The notes: generated from the sequence alone by a model not told the origin. Positions 1 to 7,635 are shown, counted from the stretch's first letter. The stretch is 9,006 bases of DNA from J061 sp003695725 [NCBI: Candidatus Schekmanbacteria bacterium] (GCA_003695725.1 RFHX01000229.1:1-9006), one strand, 5' to 3'. A program made the numbers and translations.

Positions 1-75
1 ATAAGATATGGCATATTTTATGCAATCAATCTTCTTGCATTTAGATTTTTTTGAATCAAAGGAGAGATAAATTTC

Positions 76-104
76 TTGACAGATACCATTCTTTTCAATA
101 CATT
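76..104 (+). promoter_or_regulatory. Candidate sigma70 promoter for the polyprenyl synthase operon
   Basis: A perfect -35 TTGACA (76-81) is followed after 17 bp by TACATT (99-104), which matches 4 of 6 bases of the -10 consensus. Transcription would begin near 111, leaving a leader of about 50 bases before the start codon at 160. It is the best promoter match in the 159-bp upstream region. That region otherwise holds only a short hairpin (GCATA/TATGC, 11-23) and no gene. This is a consensus match only. Confidence 0.5.
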
Positions 105-159
105 CCGCACTACTAAAAATATAAATGTTCTGCGTTTTTTAATTTAAAAGGACCGGTTT

Positions 160-1128
160 ATGTTGGATTTATTTACACCCATAAAGCAAGAACTTGAAAC
201 TGTTGAAGATATATCGATCAACACAATCAACAGCAGTGTTGATATGATTAATGATATAGGAGCGTATATCTCCAGAAATGGAGGCAAAAGACTGCGCCCG
301 GCGCTTGTTATTCTCTCATCCAAAGCTTGTGGAAATTATTCAAGATCCTGCATAAACTTAGCATGCGCTGTAGAATATATTCATGTAGCAACTCTGCTTC
401 ATGACGATGTTATCGACAATGCCAATATGAGGCGCGGTGCACCCTCTGCAAACATAAAATGGGGAAATAAAGCAAGTATATTGGTGGGTGATTATCTTTT
501 CGCTAAATCATTTTCTATTATGGTAGAGGAAGGCAATCAACAGATTATGGATTCTCTGGCAAATGCTTCAATGAAAATGGCAGAAGGAGAGATTCAACAG
601 CTGATTTCGAAATATGACATAAATATGAAGGAAAAAAAATATATCGAAATAATAACTAAAAAAACCGCAGAATTGATAGCTTCCTGTTGTGAAGTTGGAG
701 CTTTGTTAGCCAATGCACCGAAAAAAGAAGTCAAAGCAATGTATGCCTATGGCTTAAACATTGGAATAGCTTTTCAGCTTATCGATGATGCGTTAGATTT
801 TATCGCTGATGACAAAAAACTTGGCAAACCAATATGCAATGATATTCATGAAGGTAAAGTAACACTTCCATTGATCAAAATCCTTGAATACGAAAATGGT
901 TCAACGCGCTGCAAAATTGAAGAAATTCTAAAAAAGGAAAAATTGGCAGAGCACGATATTCATTTTGTTATGGAATTAATTAATAAATACCACACAATCG
1001 ATTATACGATTTCATTAGCAAACCGGTATGCTTCTCTTGGTAAAGAATATCTAAAGGCAATTCCTGAAAGCAAGGAAAAGAATATTCTCGAGAAACTTGC
1101 TGATTTTATAGTAAAAAGAGAAGTTTAA
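160..1128 (+). CDS. ispB: Long-chain polyprenyl diphosphate synthase (trans-isoprenyl diphosphate synthase, IspB-like)
   Basis: The enzyme extends an allylic diphosphate with isopentenyl diphosphate units to make a long all-trans polyprenyl diphosphate, probably the side-chain precursor of the respiratory quinone; it acts in the cytoplasm. At 322 residues it has the usual family length. Visible motifs are GGKRLRP (41-47), the first Asp-rich motif DDVID (82-86) followed by MRR (90-92), and the second Asp-rich motif DDALD (209-213) within FQLIDDALDF. A later GKP...EGK.TLP segment spans 222-237. The residues before the first Asp-rich motif (HVATLLHDD) include small Ala77 rather than a bulky aromatic. 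This fits a long-chain enzyme like IspB or HepT rather than a farnesyl or geranylgeranyl synthase. The exact product length cannot be read from sequence. Position 227 is Cys where Gly is more usual. The ATG at 160 has an AAAAGGA ribosome binding site just upstream. It is the first gene of a tight three-gene cluster, 13 bp before the next start. Confidence 0.92.
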   Translation: MLDLFTPIKQELETVEDISINTINSSVDMINDIGAYISRNGGKRLRPALVILSSKACGNYSRSCINLACAVEYIHVATLLHDDVIDNANMRRGAPSANIKWGNKASILVGDYLFAKSFSIMVEEGNQQIMDSLANASMKMAEGEIQQLISKYDINMKEKKYIEIITKKTAELIASCCEVGALLANAPKKEVKAMYAYGLNIGIAFQLIDDALDFIADDKKLGKPICNDIHEGKVTLPLIKILEYENGSTRCKIEEILKKEKLAEHDIHFVMELINKYHTIDYTISLANRYASLGKEYLKAIPESKEKNILEKLADFIVKREV

Positions 1129-1141
1129 AAGGAAATCCCTT

Positions 1142-1372
1142 TTGCATTTTCACTTGCTTAAAGTCAGAGCTAAAATCAATCGTGAAGACATTGTCTTTTT
1201 TAGCTGGTTGATTGAATCATACGAAGAAATTGCTGTAATGAGGACAATAGATTCTAATGAAGGAATAGTTGAATTTTGGGTCTCACCTTTTCTAAAAGAA
1301 GATTTTAAAGAAATTATTGAATCAGTTGATGAACCAATTGAATTTATAGGGAAAAGCTATCTAAATGATTGA
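1142..1372 (+). CDS. Small DUF4911-like protein of unknown function
   Basis: This 76-residue acidic cytoplasmic protein has no signal peptide, no membrane segment and no cysteines. The start is TTG at 1142, chosen because an AAAAGGA ribosome binding site (1127-1133, overlapping the upstream stop codon) sits at good spacing. The layout is an N-terminal strand (HLLKVRAKI), a helix around IVFFSWLIESYEEIAV, a strand pair ending in GIVEFWVSP, and a helix with LKEDFKEIIES. It looks like a compact alpha/beta fold. I associate this pattern with the DUF4911 family, from memory rather than a search. Its stop codon lies inside the start of tldD (8-bp overlap), so its translation is probably coupled to tldD. 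The function is unknown. A small accessory role to one of its neighbours is possible but is only a guess from position. Confidence 0.75.
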   Translation: MHFHLLKVRAKINREDIVFFSWLIESYEEIAVMRTIDSNEGIVEFWVSPFLKEDFKEIIESVDEPIEFIGKSYLND

Positions 1373-2783
1373 AATAAAGAGAATAATCCAGCCAATTGAT
1401 TGTGATACCATATTAAATCGGTCAAGGTCAGGAGGAGGAATTTTTTCAGAACTTTTCTTTGAAAACAAGGTTTTTAATTCAGTAACTTTAGAAGACGGAA
1501 AAATAGAAGAAGTTTCAGGTGGAATTGATAAAGGTGTTGGATTGCGGGTAATAAGTGGAGATAAAACATTTTACGGTTATACTAACAAGGTCGAAAACTC
1601 ATCTCTATTGGATTTAGCCAAAGAGATATCATCAGCTGTAAAAAGCCAAAAAATTTCTGCAAAAGAATTAAAAAAGATAGATTTCAAGGAAGAAAAAGAT
1701 GCAGATTTTAAAGATTTTCTGAAAGGTACGCTCGACGACAGAGTAGAAAAATTAAAACTGGCCGAGTCCTTTTTGCCTAGAGGAAGCAATTATTTAAAAC
1801 ACTATAAATTGGTTATCTCAGACAGCATTCAAGAGGTTGCCATCATCAATTCTGAAGGGAAAGAAATTATAGACCGCAGGCTGAACACTATTTTCATTGT
1901 TCAAGTTGTTTTGGCAAAAGATGAAATAATTCAAACAGGTTATGAGCCCATTGGAGGAAGTGAAGGATTTGAGCTATTCGAAAAAATTGATTTGGGAAAA
2001 ACTGTAAAAAGCTCCTTCGAAAGAGCTAAGATGATGCTTGACGCTCCAAAAGCACCGGCAGGAAGTATGCCGGTTGTCTTATCAAGTGAAGCCGGCGGGA
2101 CAATGATTCATGAAGCAGTGGGACACGGCTTCGAAGCTGATTATGCGCAGGAAGGATTATCAGTGTATTCAGGGAAGAAAGGTGAATTGATTTCATCTAC
2201 ACTTGTAACCGTTGCTGATGACCCAACCTTAACAGGAAAAAGAGGAAGCTATAGATTCGACGATGAAGGAACAGCATCTTCTGAAACCATTCTTATTGAA
2301 AATGGCTGTTTGAAAAATTATCTTTACGACCTTCTTTCTGCAATGAAGGACGGAGTTGTCTCCACAGGCAATGGTAGAAGGGAATCCTACAGATTCAAGC
2401 CTATTCCACGAATGAGCAATACCTATATAAAACCCGGCAATCATTCTCCTGAGGAAATTTTAAAAGAAACAGAAAAAGGGTTATTCGTAAAAAAAATGGG
2501 AGGCGGGCAGGTCAATCCTGTTAATGGAGACTTTGTCTTTGAAGTTAGCGAAGGATATTTGATTCAAAATGGCAAATTGGTCTCTCCTGTCAGAGGCGCA
2601 ACTTTAGCCGGCAATGGTCCCAAAGTTCTTCTTGATATAGATATGGTAGGAAATGATCTCGGTTTTGGAATTGGCACATGTGGTAAAGGAGGGCAAGGTG
2701 TTCCTGTGGCAGATGCTCAACCAACATTGAGAATCAAAAGTTTGGTTGTTGGTGGAGAAGGTAATCCTCCATGGGAAAAATGA
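1365..2783 (+). CDS. tldD: TldD metalloprotease (TldD/PmbA family, catalytic-type subunit)
   Basis: TldD is the zinc-bearing half of the TldD/TldE protease, which degrades unfolded peptides and in some bacteria trims modified peptides such as microcins or removes antitoxin. It is cytoplasmic. The protein has 472 residues, close to the usual ~480. The HExxxH motif is intact (H249, E250, H254, in IHEAVGHGFEAD), which marks TldD as opposed to the TldE/PmbA partner that lacks it. A C-terminal GTCGKGGQGVPV segment contains C439, the position expected for the third metal ligand. The N-terminal half carries the family's GKIEEVSGGIDKGVGLRV strand region. The ATG at 1365 overlaps the preceding gene by 8 bp, with a modest AGGGAAA upstream. 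No tldE/pmbA gene follows within the window; the partner is presumably elsewhere. No clear terminator is seen after the stop. Confidence 0.93.
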   Translation: MIEIKRIIQPIDCDTILNRSRSGGGIFSELFFENKVFNSVTLEDGKIEEVSGGIDKGVGLRVISGDKTFYGYTNKVENSSLLDLAKEISSAVKSQKISAKELKKIDFKEEKDADFKDFLKGTLDDRVEKLKLAESFLPRGSNYLKHYKLVISDSIQEVAIINSEGKEIIDRRLNTIFIVQVVLAKDEIIQTGYEPIGGSEGFELFEKIDLGKTVKSSFERAKMMLDAPKAPAGSMPVVLSSEAGGTMIHEAVGHGFEADYAQEGLSVYSGKKGELISSTLVTVADDPTLTGKRGSYRFDDEGTASSETILIENGCLKNYLYDLLSAMKDGVVSTGNGRRESYRFKPIPRMSNTYIKPGNHSPEEILKETEKGLFVKKMGGGQVNPVNGDFVFEVSEGYLIQNGKLVSPVRGATLAGNGPKVLLDIDMVGNDLGFGIGTCGKGGQGVPVADAQPTLRIKSLVVGGEGNPPWEK

Positions 2784-2836
2784 TTAATATCAATAATAGC
2801 TATTCTCATCTTCATAAAAAACATACAAATTTTAGC

Positions 2837-2872
2837 AGAAGAATTGACTCTTCTTTAGTATCAAATTATAAT
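2837..2872 (+). promoter_or_regulatory. Near-consensus sigma70 promoter with an inverted repeat over the -35
   Basis: TTGACT (2844-2849), a 17-bp spacer and a perfect TATAAT (2867-2872) match the sigma70 consensus at 11 of 12 positions, the best promoter in the window. Transcription should start near 2879, about 26 bases before the ATG at 2905. A six-base perfect inverted repeat (AGAAGA at 2837-2842, TCTTCT at 2849-2854, six bases between) brackets the -35 element. It could be a repressor site; no family is recognised. It separates the small exported-protein gene from the tldD operon. Confidence 0.7.
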
Positions 2873-2904
2873 TTATTTGAATTGAACCTGCAAAAGGCAT
2901 CGTT

Positions 2905-3240
2905 ATGAAAAAAATAGTTACATTGACAATTTTAATTGCCTTTTTTTTAATCCATTCATCTGTTGGATACGCAAAGACATTTCATGATTATGGACCTTGG
3001 GGAAAAGGTGGTTTAATTACAGCAAGTGTCCTTGCATCTGTCCCTTACACACCTTTGAAGCTTGCTTATGCGTTCATTGGAGGTATTACAAGCGGCATGA
3101 TTCTTGCTTTTACAGGAGGAAAAGCAACTGAAAGCGCATCAAGGATAGCTGCACAGGCTTCAACCGGTGATTGGTATGTCCCTCCTGATGTATTTCTTGG
3201 CAGTGAATATTTAGACTTTGTCGGACCTGACGACAAATAG
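2905..3240 (+). CDS. Small exported protein of unknown function
   Basis: This 111-residue protein begins with a classic Sec signal peptide. It has KK at positions 2-3, a hydrophobic core over about residues 5-18, and a likely signal peptidase I site after GYA (residue 23), giving an ~88-residue mature protein. There is no lipobox cysteine. A second hydrophobic, Gly-rich stretch (about 37-71, LITASVL...AFIGGITSGMILAFTGG) could be a membrane hairpin. The C-terminus reads GDWYVPPDVFLGSEYLDFVG. I recall similar small proteins with a hydrophobic centre, a TGG turn and a GxYVxxPxxLxGxxxxxFVG tail in deltaproteobacteria and relatives, usually annotated as hypothetical. No enzyme motif is visible. 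The ATG at 2905 has AAAAGG at 2892-2897. It has its own strong promoter and lies 98 bp before the gspN-like gene. An envelope role is inferred from the signal peptide only. Confidence 0.8.
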   Translation: MKKIVTLTILIAFFLIHSSVGYAKTFHDYGPWGKGGLITASVLASVPYTPLKLAYAFIGGITSGMILAFTGGKATESASRIAAQASTGDWYVPPDVFLGSEYLDFVGPDDK

Positions 3241-3338
3241 AAATCGCAAAAAGCATTTCTTTCTTTGTTTTCTATGGTAGATGAATTTCTCATTTAAAAA
3301 AATCCCCTTGCAATGACTATCCAAAGGACTTATAAACC

Positions 3339-4271
3339 TTGCAAAAAATGGAAATGGCAATTTTAAAAAACATAAAAGGAAATTTTTTAAGAATTTCTCT
3401 CTATACAATCTTTGGAATAATTTGTTTTTTTTTCTTTTTTTTAATTAAATTTCCCTTTGACATCTTCGTCCAAAATGCACTATCAACTATTGAAAAGAAC
3501 TACGATATCAATATTTCTATAGATGAATCCAGCTATTCCTTCCCTATTGGAGTAAAATTGACAAAAGTAAATATAAGCGCAGGTGAAGACAACTCTTTAG
3601 AATATTCCATTGATGAAGTTAAAATAAAATATCCCCTTTTTTCTTTCCTCTTCTTCAAAAAAGAATTTGCCATCTATGCAAATGCATTCGACGGCTCAAT
3701 TTATGGTTCATTTGAATCCAATAATGAAGGCATCTATTTAAATATCTCCACAACAAAAGCAATAAATATGGAAAAAGCCATTCCAGAAACATCAAAAAAT
3801 GGCTTCGCATTAATAGGAATGACTAATTTTAAAATTGAGGGAATCATTGTTGACAATGATTTAAGAACTTTTTCAGGAAGAGGTAAAATTGAAATTTCAA
3901 AAGGAGCAATTAAAAATATCTCTCCTCTTCTAAAAGCTATTCCAGTTGAAAAAGCTGATTTAGAATTTGAATCATCACGAAACCGTAGCGCAATTAAAAA
4001 TATCAATATTGAAGGCAATGGAATAAGAATAAAAGGACAGGGAACCTTAAAAACAGGAAAAACTTTATCTGATAGCATATTAAAATTGAAACTTTTTGGT
4101 CAATACGATCCTTCAACAGGAGTTGGGAAAACCATTTCACTATTGGGGATAAAAGGAAAGAAGAATATACCAATTGAGTTAAGCGGACCTCTCACAAAAC
4201 CAACACTAAAAATTGAAGGAAAAACCCTTTGGAATAAAAAGAGCCCTAAAGATAGAAAGAGGAAAAGATAA
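3339..4271 (+). CDS. gspN: GspN-like type II secretion / AsmA-type periplasmic protein with N-terminal anchor
   Basis: This 310-residue protein has one N-terminal membrane helix (about residues 18-36, very Phe-rich) followed by a long beta-rich region, predicted to lie in the periplasm. The order KFPFDIFVQNAL, NISIDESSYSFPIGVKLTKVNI (55-79), a repeat-like strand region with GAIKNISPLLKAIPVEKADLEFE (189-211), and a late PIELSGPLTKPTLKIEG (278-294) resembles the GspN family. GspN is an inner-membrane accessory of type II secretion, related in fold to AsmA-like proteins that bridge or handle envelope lipids. The C-terminus is strongly basic (KKSPKDRKRKR). The TTG at 3339 is used because AAAGGA (3323-3328) lies about 10 bases upstream. 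ATGs at 3348 and 3354 are alternatives that would drop 3 or 5 residues. No other gsp genes are in the window, so a general AsmA-like role is the main alternative. It converges on copA with only 12 bp between the stops. Confidence 0.68.
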   Translation: MQKMEMAILKNIKGNFLRISLYTIFGIICFFFFFLIKFPFDIFVQNALSTIEKNYDINISIDESSYSFPIGVKLTKVNISAGEDNSLEYSIDEVKIKYPLFSFLFFKKEFAIYANAFDGSIYGSFESNNEGIYLNISTTKAINMEKAIPETSKNGFALIGMTNFKIEGIIVDNDLRTFSGRGKIEISKGAIKNISPLLKAIPVEKADLEFESSRNRSAIKNINIEGNGIRIKGQGTLKTGKTLSDSILKLKLFGQYDPSTGVGKTISLLGIKGKKNIPIELSGPLTKPTLKIEGKTLWNKKSPKDRKRKR

Positions 4272-4277
4272 TTTACT

Positions 4278-4290
4278 GCTTTATTAAAGC
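4278..4290. terminator. Weak hairpin between convergent gspN and copA
   Basis: GCTTTA (4278-4283) and TAAAGC (4285-4290) form a perfect inverted repeat centred on 4284, at the end of copA and just past gspN. As a hairpin it would have a 5-bp stem (GCTTT/AAAGC) with an ATT loop, followed on the plus strand by a short T-rich run. This is short for an intrinsic terminator. It is listed because nothing better separates the two converging genes. Confidence 0.25.
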
Positions 4291-7016
4291 TTCTTTGAGT
4301 ATCTCGTCAACAATAATGAATTGCTCACAACTGAGACAGATGAAAAAGCCATTGCTAAGGCACACCATTGAGGTGGAAGCGTAAAAGGATAAAAAACTCC
4401 GGCGGCAATAGGAATGCCGAGAGCATTATAAAAAAGAGCCCAAAAGAAGTTTTGTTTGATCTTTGTCAATGTTTTCCTACCAAGTTGAATTGCTCTATAA
4501 ACATCAAAAAGGTCATTTTTAACAAGAACCACTTCTCCTGTTTCTTTAGCGACATCTGTCCCAGAGCCAATTGCTATTCCTATATTTGCTTGAGCCAAAG
4601 CAGGAGCATCATTAATTCCGTCTCCAACCATTCCTACATATAACCCTTCTGCCTGATATTTTTTTACAGTATTTATTTTATCTTCAGGCAATACCTCCGC
4701 CTCAAATGATTCTATACCAACCTTTCTTGCAACAATCGAAGCAATCTTCTTGTTGTCACCTGAAATCATACATGTCCTTATGCCCAATGAATGAAGACTA
4801 CTAATTGCTTCCTTGGCATTTTCCTTAATCACATCAGAAATACCAAAGATTGCTGCAGCTTTGTTATTTTCAGCAACAAAAACCAATGTATTTCCTTCAG
4901 ATTGCATTACTTCCGCCTTTTCAACAACAATATTACTCACATCAATCCCTTTTTCCTCTAAAAATGCCAGTCTACCTATAACTAATTTGCTTCCTCCCGC
5001 TTCACATTCAATCCCTTTTCCACTTTCTTCATTGAATGAATTTACATCTATGATTTCTACATTTTTCTCATCTCCAAATCTTGAAATTGCCTCGGCAAGA
5101 GGATGTGTTGATTTCTTTTCAGCACTCACCGCTTTTTTTAACAAATCTCGGCCGTCAAAACCATCTGCAACATAATATTCCACAACTTTTGGTTCACCCT
5201 TGGTAATGGTGCCGGTTTTATCAAAAAGAATCATTTGAAGCTTTGATATATTTTCAAGTGTGCTTGCTTTTTTAAAAAGTATACCTCTTCTTAGTCCAAT
5301 ACCACTCCCGACCATAATTGCAGTTGGTGTTGCAAGGCCAAGGGCACATGGGCAGGCAATGACAAGGACAGAAATCATTATCGTAAAAGCAAAAATGAAA
5401 GCCATTCCCTTAACCAAAAACCAGATTGCAAAACTTATCAATGAAATGGATACCACAGTGGGTACAAAATAATTTGAAACAGTGTCAGCAAATCGTTGAA
5501 TCGGTGCTTTATCTGCCTGCGCTTCCTGAACCATCTTGATGATTTGGGAGAGAACTGTATCCTTGCCAACTTTTAATGTCTTTATCTTTAAATGTCCCGA
5601 TTTATTTATTGTTGCGCCTGTAACTTCATCACCAACTTTTTTCTCAACAGGAATTGATTCGCCGGATATCATCGATTCATCTACACTTGAGTAACCTTCA
5701 ATTATTTCTCCATCTACTGGTATCTTTTCTCCCGGTTTCACAATGACTATATCCCCTATCCTTACTTGCGATGCTGGTATTTCTTTCTCATTACCATCGA
5801 CTAATACAACCGCTTTATCAGCTTGCAATTCTAAAAGTTTCTTGAGAGCCTGACCAGCTTTCCCCTTTGCCCGAGCCTCCATCATTTTTCCGAGGAGAAT
5901 AAAAGTCAATAATTCCGGGGCAACTTCAAACATAAGATGATGCATAATTTGTCCAGTTTCCCCCGCCATCTCTCCTGTCATTCCCTCCATAGGCCCTCGT
6001 AAAAAGAAAAGAACCATTACGCTGTAAAGATAAGATGCGCTAATGCCAAGAGACACAAGGACATCCATATTGGTTGCCCGGTTTTTAAGCGAGTAGTAAG
6101 CACCTCTATAAAATGGGAATCCGCCGGTAATCTGCACCGCTGTAGCAATAGCAAAGATTACATAATCCTGAATGCTTCCGAAGGGCCTAAAGTCGATTCC
6201 AAGTTGAGGCAGATGAACAAGAAGCGCTATAGGAATAGTTAGAAGTGCTGTCAACAAAAAAGCTCTTTTTTCTTTCTCTGCTGTACCTTCTTCTTCCTTC
6301 TTCTTATCTTCCGCAAATGGAATAGCCTTATATCCCGAATTCTTTACTAAATTCAAAATATCATCTGTCTTAATGGTATTTACATCAAATTCTACCATCC
6401 CCTCTTCCATAGGGAAATTTACAGAAACATTCTTTATTCCTTCTGTCTTTGAAAGCACTCGTTCAATAGTCTTTGCACAATTAACACAACTCATACCCTC
6501 AATTTTGAAACGGAGTGTCTCAAATCCATTGGCAGATATTGGAATTGCTTTATAACCTAAGTCTTCTACCTTAGCTGCTATATTATCGGCTGTTAAAGTT
6601 TCAAGATGCTCTACTGTAAGTGTTTCAAGAGGAAAATTTACAACTGCTTTTGTTACTCCATCTAATTTATTCAATCCCCTTTCTATGGTACCAGCACAAT
6701 TTGCACAAGACATTCCACTTATCTTGAATGAAGATGAAAGGAGTTTCCTCTCTTCTTTTTCTACGGATTCTTTCCTGTCTTCAATTTTCTCTTCCTGCGC
6801 TGATATATCTTCAACTTGATATCCTTCATCTACAATTGCCTCTTTCATTTTATCTTCATTGACCACTTGTGCATCAAAAGTTATTTCAGCCATCTCCTTT
6901 TCAAGAGAAACCTTTGCATCAATAACTCCGTCAAGCTTTTTGAGGGCTTTCGTAACTGCCCGCACACAATGGTCGCAGGACATACCTCCCACTTTTATTT
7001 GGCAGGTTTTCTTCAT
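4284..7016 (-). CDS. copA: Cu(I)-exporting P1B-1 ATPase CopA with three N-terminal HMA domains
   Basis: This inner-membrane pump exports cytoplasmic Cu(I) using ATP. The 910 residues hold, in order, HMA1 with GMSCDHC (C14/C17), a charged Glu/Lys linker (about 71-95), HMA2 with GMSCANC (C104/C107) and HMA3 with GMSCVNC (C177/C180). The membrane core and catalytic domains begin near 251. SGES (451-454) marks the actuator domain and CPC (C555-P556-C557) the membrane metal site. DKTGT (599-603) contains the phosphorylated Asp599, STHPL has the nucleotide-binding H638-P639, and GDGIND spans 798-803. YN (863-864) in membrane helix 7 and MAFSS (889-893) in helix 8 are the residues that set Cu(I)/Ag(I) specificity. 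A Met/His-rich loop (343-362) lies between two early membrane helices. Most bacterial CopA proteins have one or two HMA domains, so three is on the high side. The ATG at 7016 has only a weak upstream AGAG. It is the last gene of csoR-copZ-copA, 52 bp after copZ. Confidence 0.96.
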   Translation of the reverse strand: MKKTCQIKVGGMSCDHCVRAVTKALKKLDGVIDAKVSLEKEMAEITFDAQVVNEDKMKEAIVDEGYQVEDISAQEEKIEDRKESVEKEERKLLSSSFKISGMSCANCAGTIERGLNKLDGVTKAVVNFPLETLTVEHLETLTADNIAAKVEDLGYKAIPISANGFETLRFKIEGMSCVNCAKTIERVLSKTEGIKNVSVNFPMEEGMVEFDVNTIKTDDILNLVKNSGYKAIPFAEDKKKEEEGTAEKEKRAFLLTALLTIPIALLVHLPQLGIDFRPFGSIQDYVIFAIATAVQITGGFPFYRGAYYSLKNRATNMDVLVSLGISASYLYSVMVLFFLRGPMEGMTGEMAGETGQIMHHLMFEVAPELLTFILLGKMMEARAKGKAGQALKKLLELQADKAVVLVDGNEKEIPASQVRIGDIVIVKPGEKIPVDGEIIEGYSSVDESMISGESIPVEKKVGDEVTGATINKSGHLKIKTLKVGKDTVLSQIIKMVQEAQADKAPIQRFADTVSNYFVPTVVSISLISFAIWFLVKGMAFIFAFTIMISVLVIACPCALGLATPTAIMVGSGIGLRRGILFKKASTLENISKLQMILFDKTGTITKGEPKVVEYYVADGFDGRDLLKKAVSAEKKSTHPLAEAISRFGDEKNVEIIDVNSFNEESGKGIECEAGGSKLVIGRLAFLEEKGIDVSNIVVEKAEVMQSEGNTLVFVAENNKAAAIFGISDVIKENAKEAISSLHSLGIRTCMISGDNKKIASIVARKVGIESFEAEVLPEDKINTVKKYQAEGLYVGMVGDGINDAPALAQANIGIAIGSGTDVAKETGEVVLVKNDLFDVYRAIQLGRKTLTKIKQNFFWALFYNALGIPIAAGVFYPFTLPPQWCALAMAFSSVSVVSNSLLLTRYSKKL
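6315..6731 (-). repeat. Tandemly duplicated HMA domains 2 and 3 within CopA
   Basis: Residues about 96-160 and 169-234 of CopA are clearly related to each other. They share FKI.GMSC.NCA.TIER.L.K at the metal site and end alike in VNFP.E and GYKAIP. HMA1 (residues 1-70, [15 protein letters not shown]) differs and looks closer to free CopZ-type chaperones. This suggests an internal duplication made HMA2/HMA3, with HMA1 of separate origin. Confidence 0.75.
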
Positions 7017-7068
7017 TTTTTTCGCTCTAAATCAGAATAAAATGTAAAAAGGAATCAAATAAAAAAGA

Positions 7069-7281
7069 TCATTTTGCAGAAGCTTCATAACCTGCTTCTT
7101 TGATAGCATTTATAATATTCTCGATGTTGTCAACTGCAGGATCATAGGAAAAAGTTGCTTCCTTAGCATCAAGGTCTACATTGACATTATTTGCGCTTTT
7201 AAATTCTTCAATAGCTTTTTTCACATGCTTCACACACATCTGACAAGTCATACCATTTACTGAAAGTTTTGCTTCTGCCAT
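7069..7281 (-). CDS. copZ: CopZ-like copper chaperone (single HMA domain)
   Basis: A free cytoplasmic HMA-domain protein that binds Cu(I) through the GMTCQMC motif (C13 and C16) and is expected to pass it to CopA or CsoR. The fold pattern is complete: strand KLSVNGM, helix CVKHVKKAIEEF, strand NNVNVDLD, strand EATFSYD, helix IENIINAIKEA, ending GYEAS. The start is placed at the ATG at 7281 (70 residues) rather than the ATG two codons upstream (7287). A strong AAGGAGG site (7295-7289) lies only 1 base from the upstream ATG but at the ideal 7 bases from this one. The intervening Met between the Cys residues (CQMC) is a small variation. It sits between csoR (67-bp gap) and copA, so it is presumably made together with both under copper control. 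Confidence 0.9.
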   Translation of the reverse strand: MAEAKLSVNGMTCQMCVKHVKKAIEEFKSANNVNVDLDAKEATFSYDPAVDNIENIINAIKEAGYEASAK

Positions 7282-7348
7282 CTTCATTCCTCCTTGATTT
7301 TAATTAGAAATTGATACTGCTTTTAAATACTATTCAAATTTATGCACA

Positions 7349-7621
7349 TCAAGATTTCTTAAATTTAAAAAATACATCCATCAATTCCTCTATCTTTTCT
7401 TTTTCCTGTCCATTTCTAATAGCATCAGAAACACAAGTTTCTACATGCTTCTGTAATACAATCTTAGCAACATTCGTTAAAGCTGATGTGGCTGCGGATA
7501 TTTGTGTCAAAATATCAATACAATATTTTTCTTCTTCTACCATTTTTGCAATACCGCGAGTTTGGCCTTCTATCTTCTTTAATCTTGAAATCACTTTTTT
7601 CTTGGATTTGTCATCGAGCAT
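7349..7621 (-). CDS. csoR: CsoR copper-sensing transcriptional repressor
   Basis: A 90-residue, all-helical DUF156-family repressor that binds operator DNA without copper and lets go when Cu(I) binds. The family core RLKKIEGQTRGIAKM (13-27) is present. The Cu(I) ligands C34, H59 and C63 are all there with the spacing (25 and 4 residues) of Mycobacterium tuberculosis CsoR C36-H61-C65. Y33 and E79 match that protein's second-shell Tyr35 and Glu81, which couple copper binding to DNA release. This pattern argues for a copper sensor rather than the Ni/Co (RcnR), formaldehyde (FrmR) or persulfide (CstR) members. The ATG at 7621 has AAGGAG at 7632-7627 with 5-base spacing. It leads the copZ-copA operon and probably represses itself along with them through the site just upstream. 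Confidence 0.95.
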   Translation of the reverse strand: MLDDKSKKKVISRLKKIEGQTRGIAKMVEEEKYCIDILTQISAATSALTNVAKIVLQKHVETCVSDAIRNGQEKEKIEELMDVFFKFKKS

Positions 7622-7635
7622 TTCTTCTCCTTCTA

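Noticed and set aside
11-40. Hairpin GCATA/TATGC and nearby ATGCAA/TTGCAT repeat as a terminator of an upstream gene
   Set aside because: The stems are short and AT-rich with no clean T run; no upstream gene is visible to terminate.
8-70. Possible 20-codon ORF on the plus strand before the promoter
   Set aside because: It has no ribosome binding site or recognisable product, lies directly after an in-frame stop, and is too short to support in AT-rich DNA.
1577-2444. Minus-strand open frames opposite tldD
   Set aside because: They are shadow frames of a well-supported gene, with no start signals or recognisable product.
2795-2804. Palindrome AATAGCTATT after tldD as a terminator
   Set aside because: There is no loop and no T run, so it would not form a working intrinsic terminator.
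4368-5472. Plus-strand open frames opposite copA
   Set aside because: They lie antisense within a gene with intact CopA catalytic motifs, and their translations show no family features.
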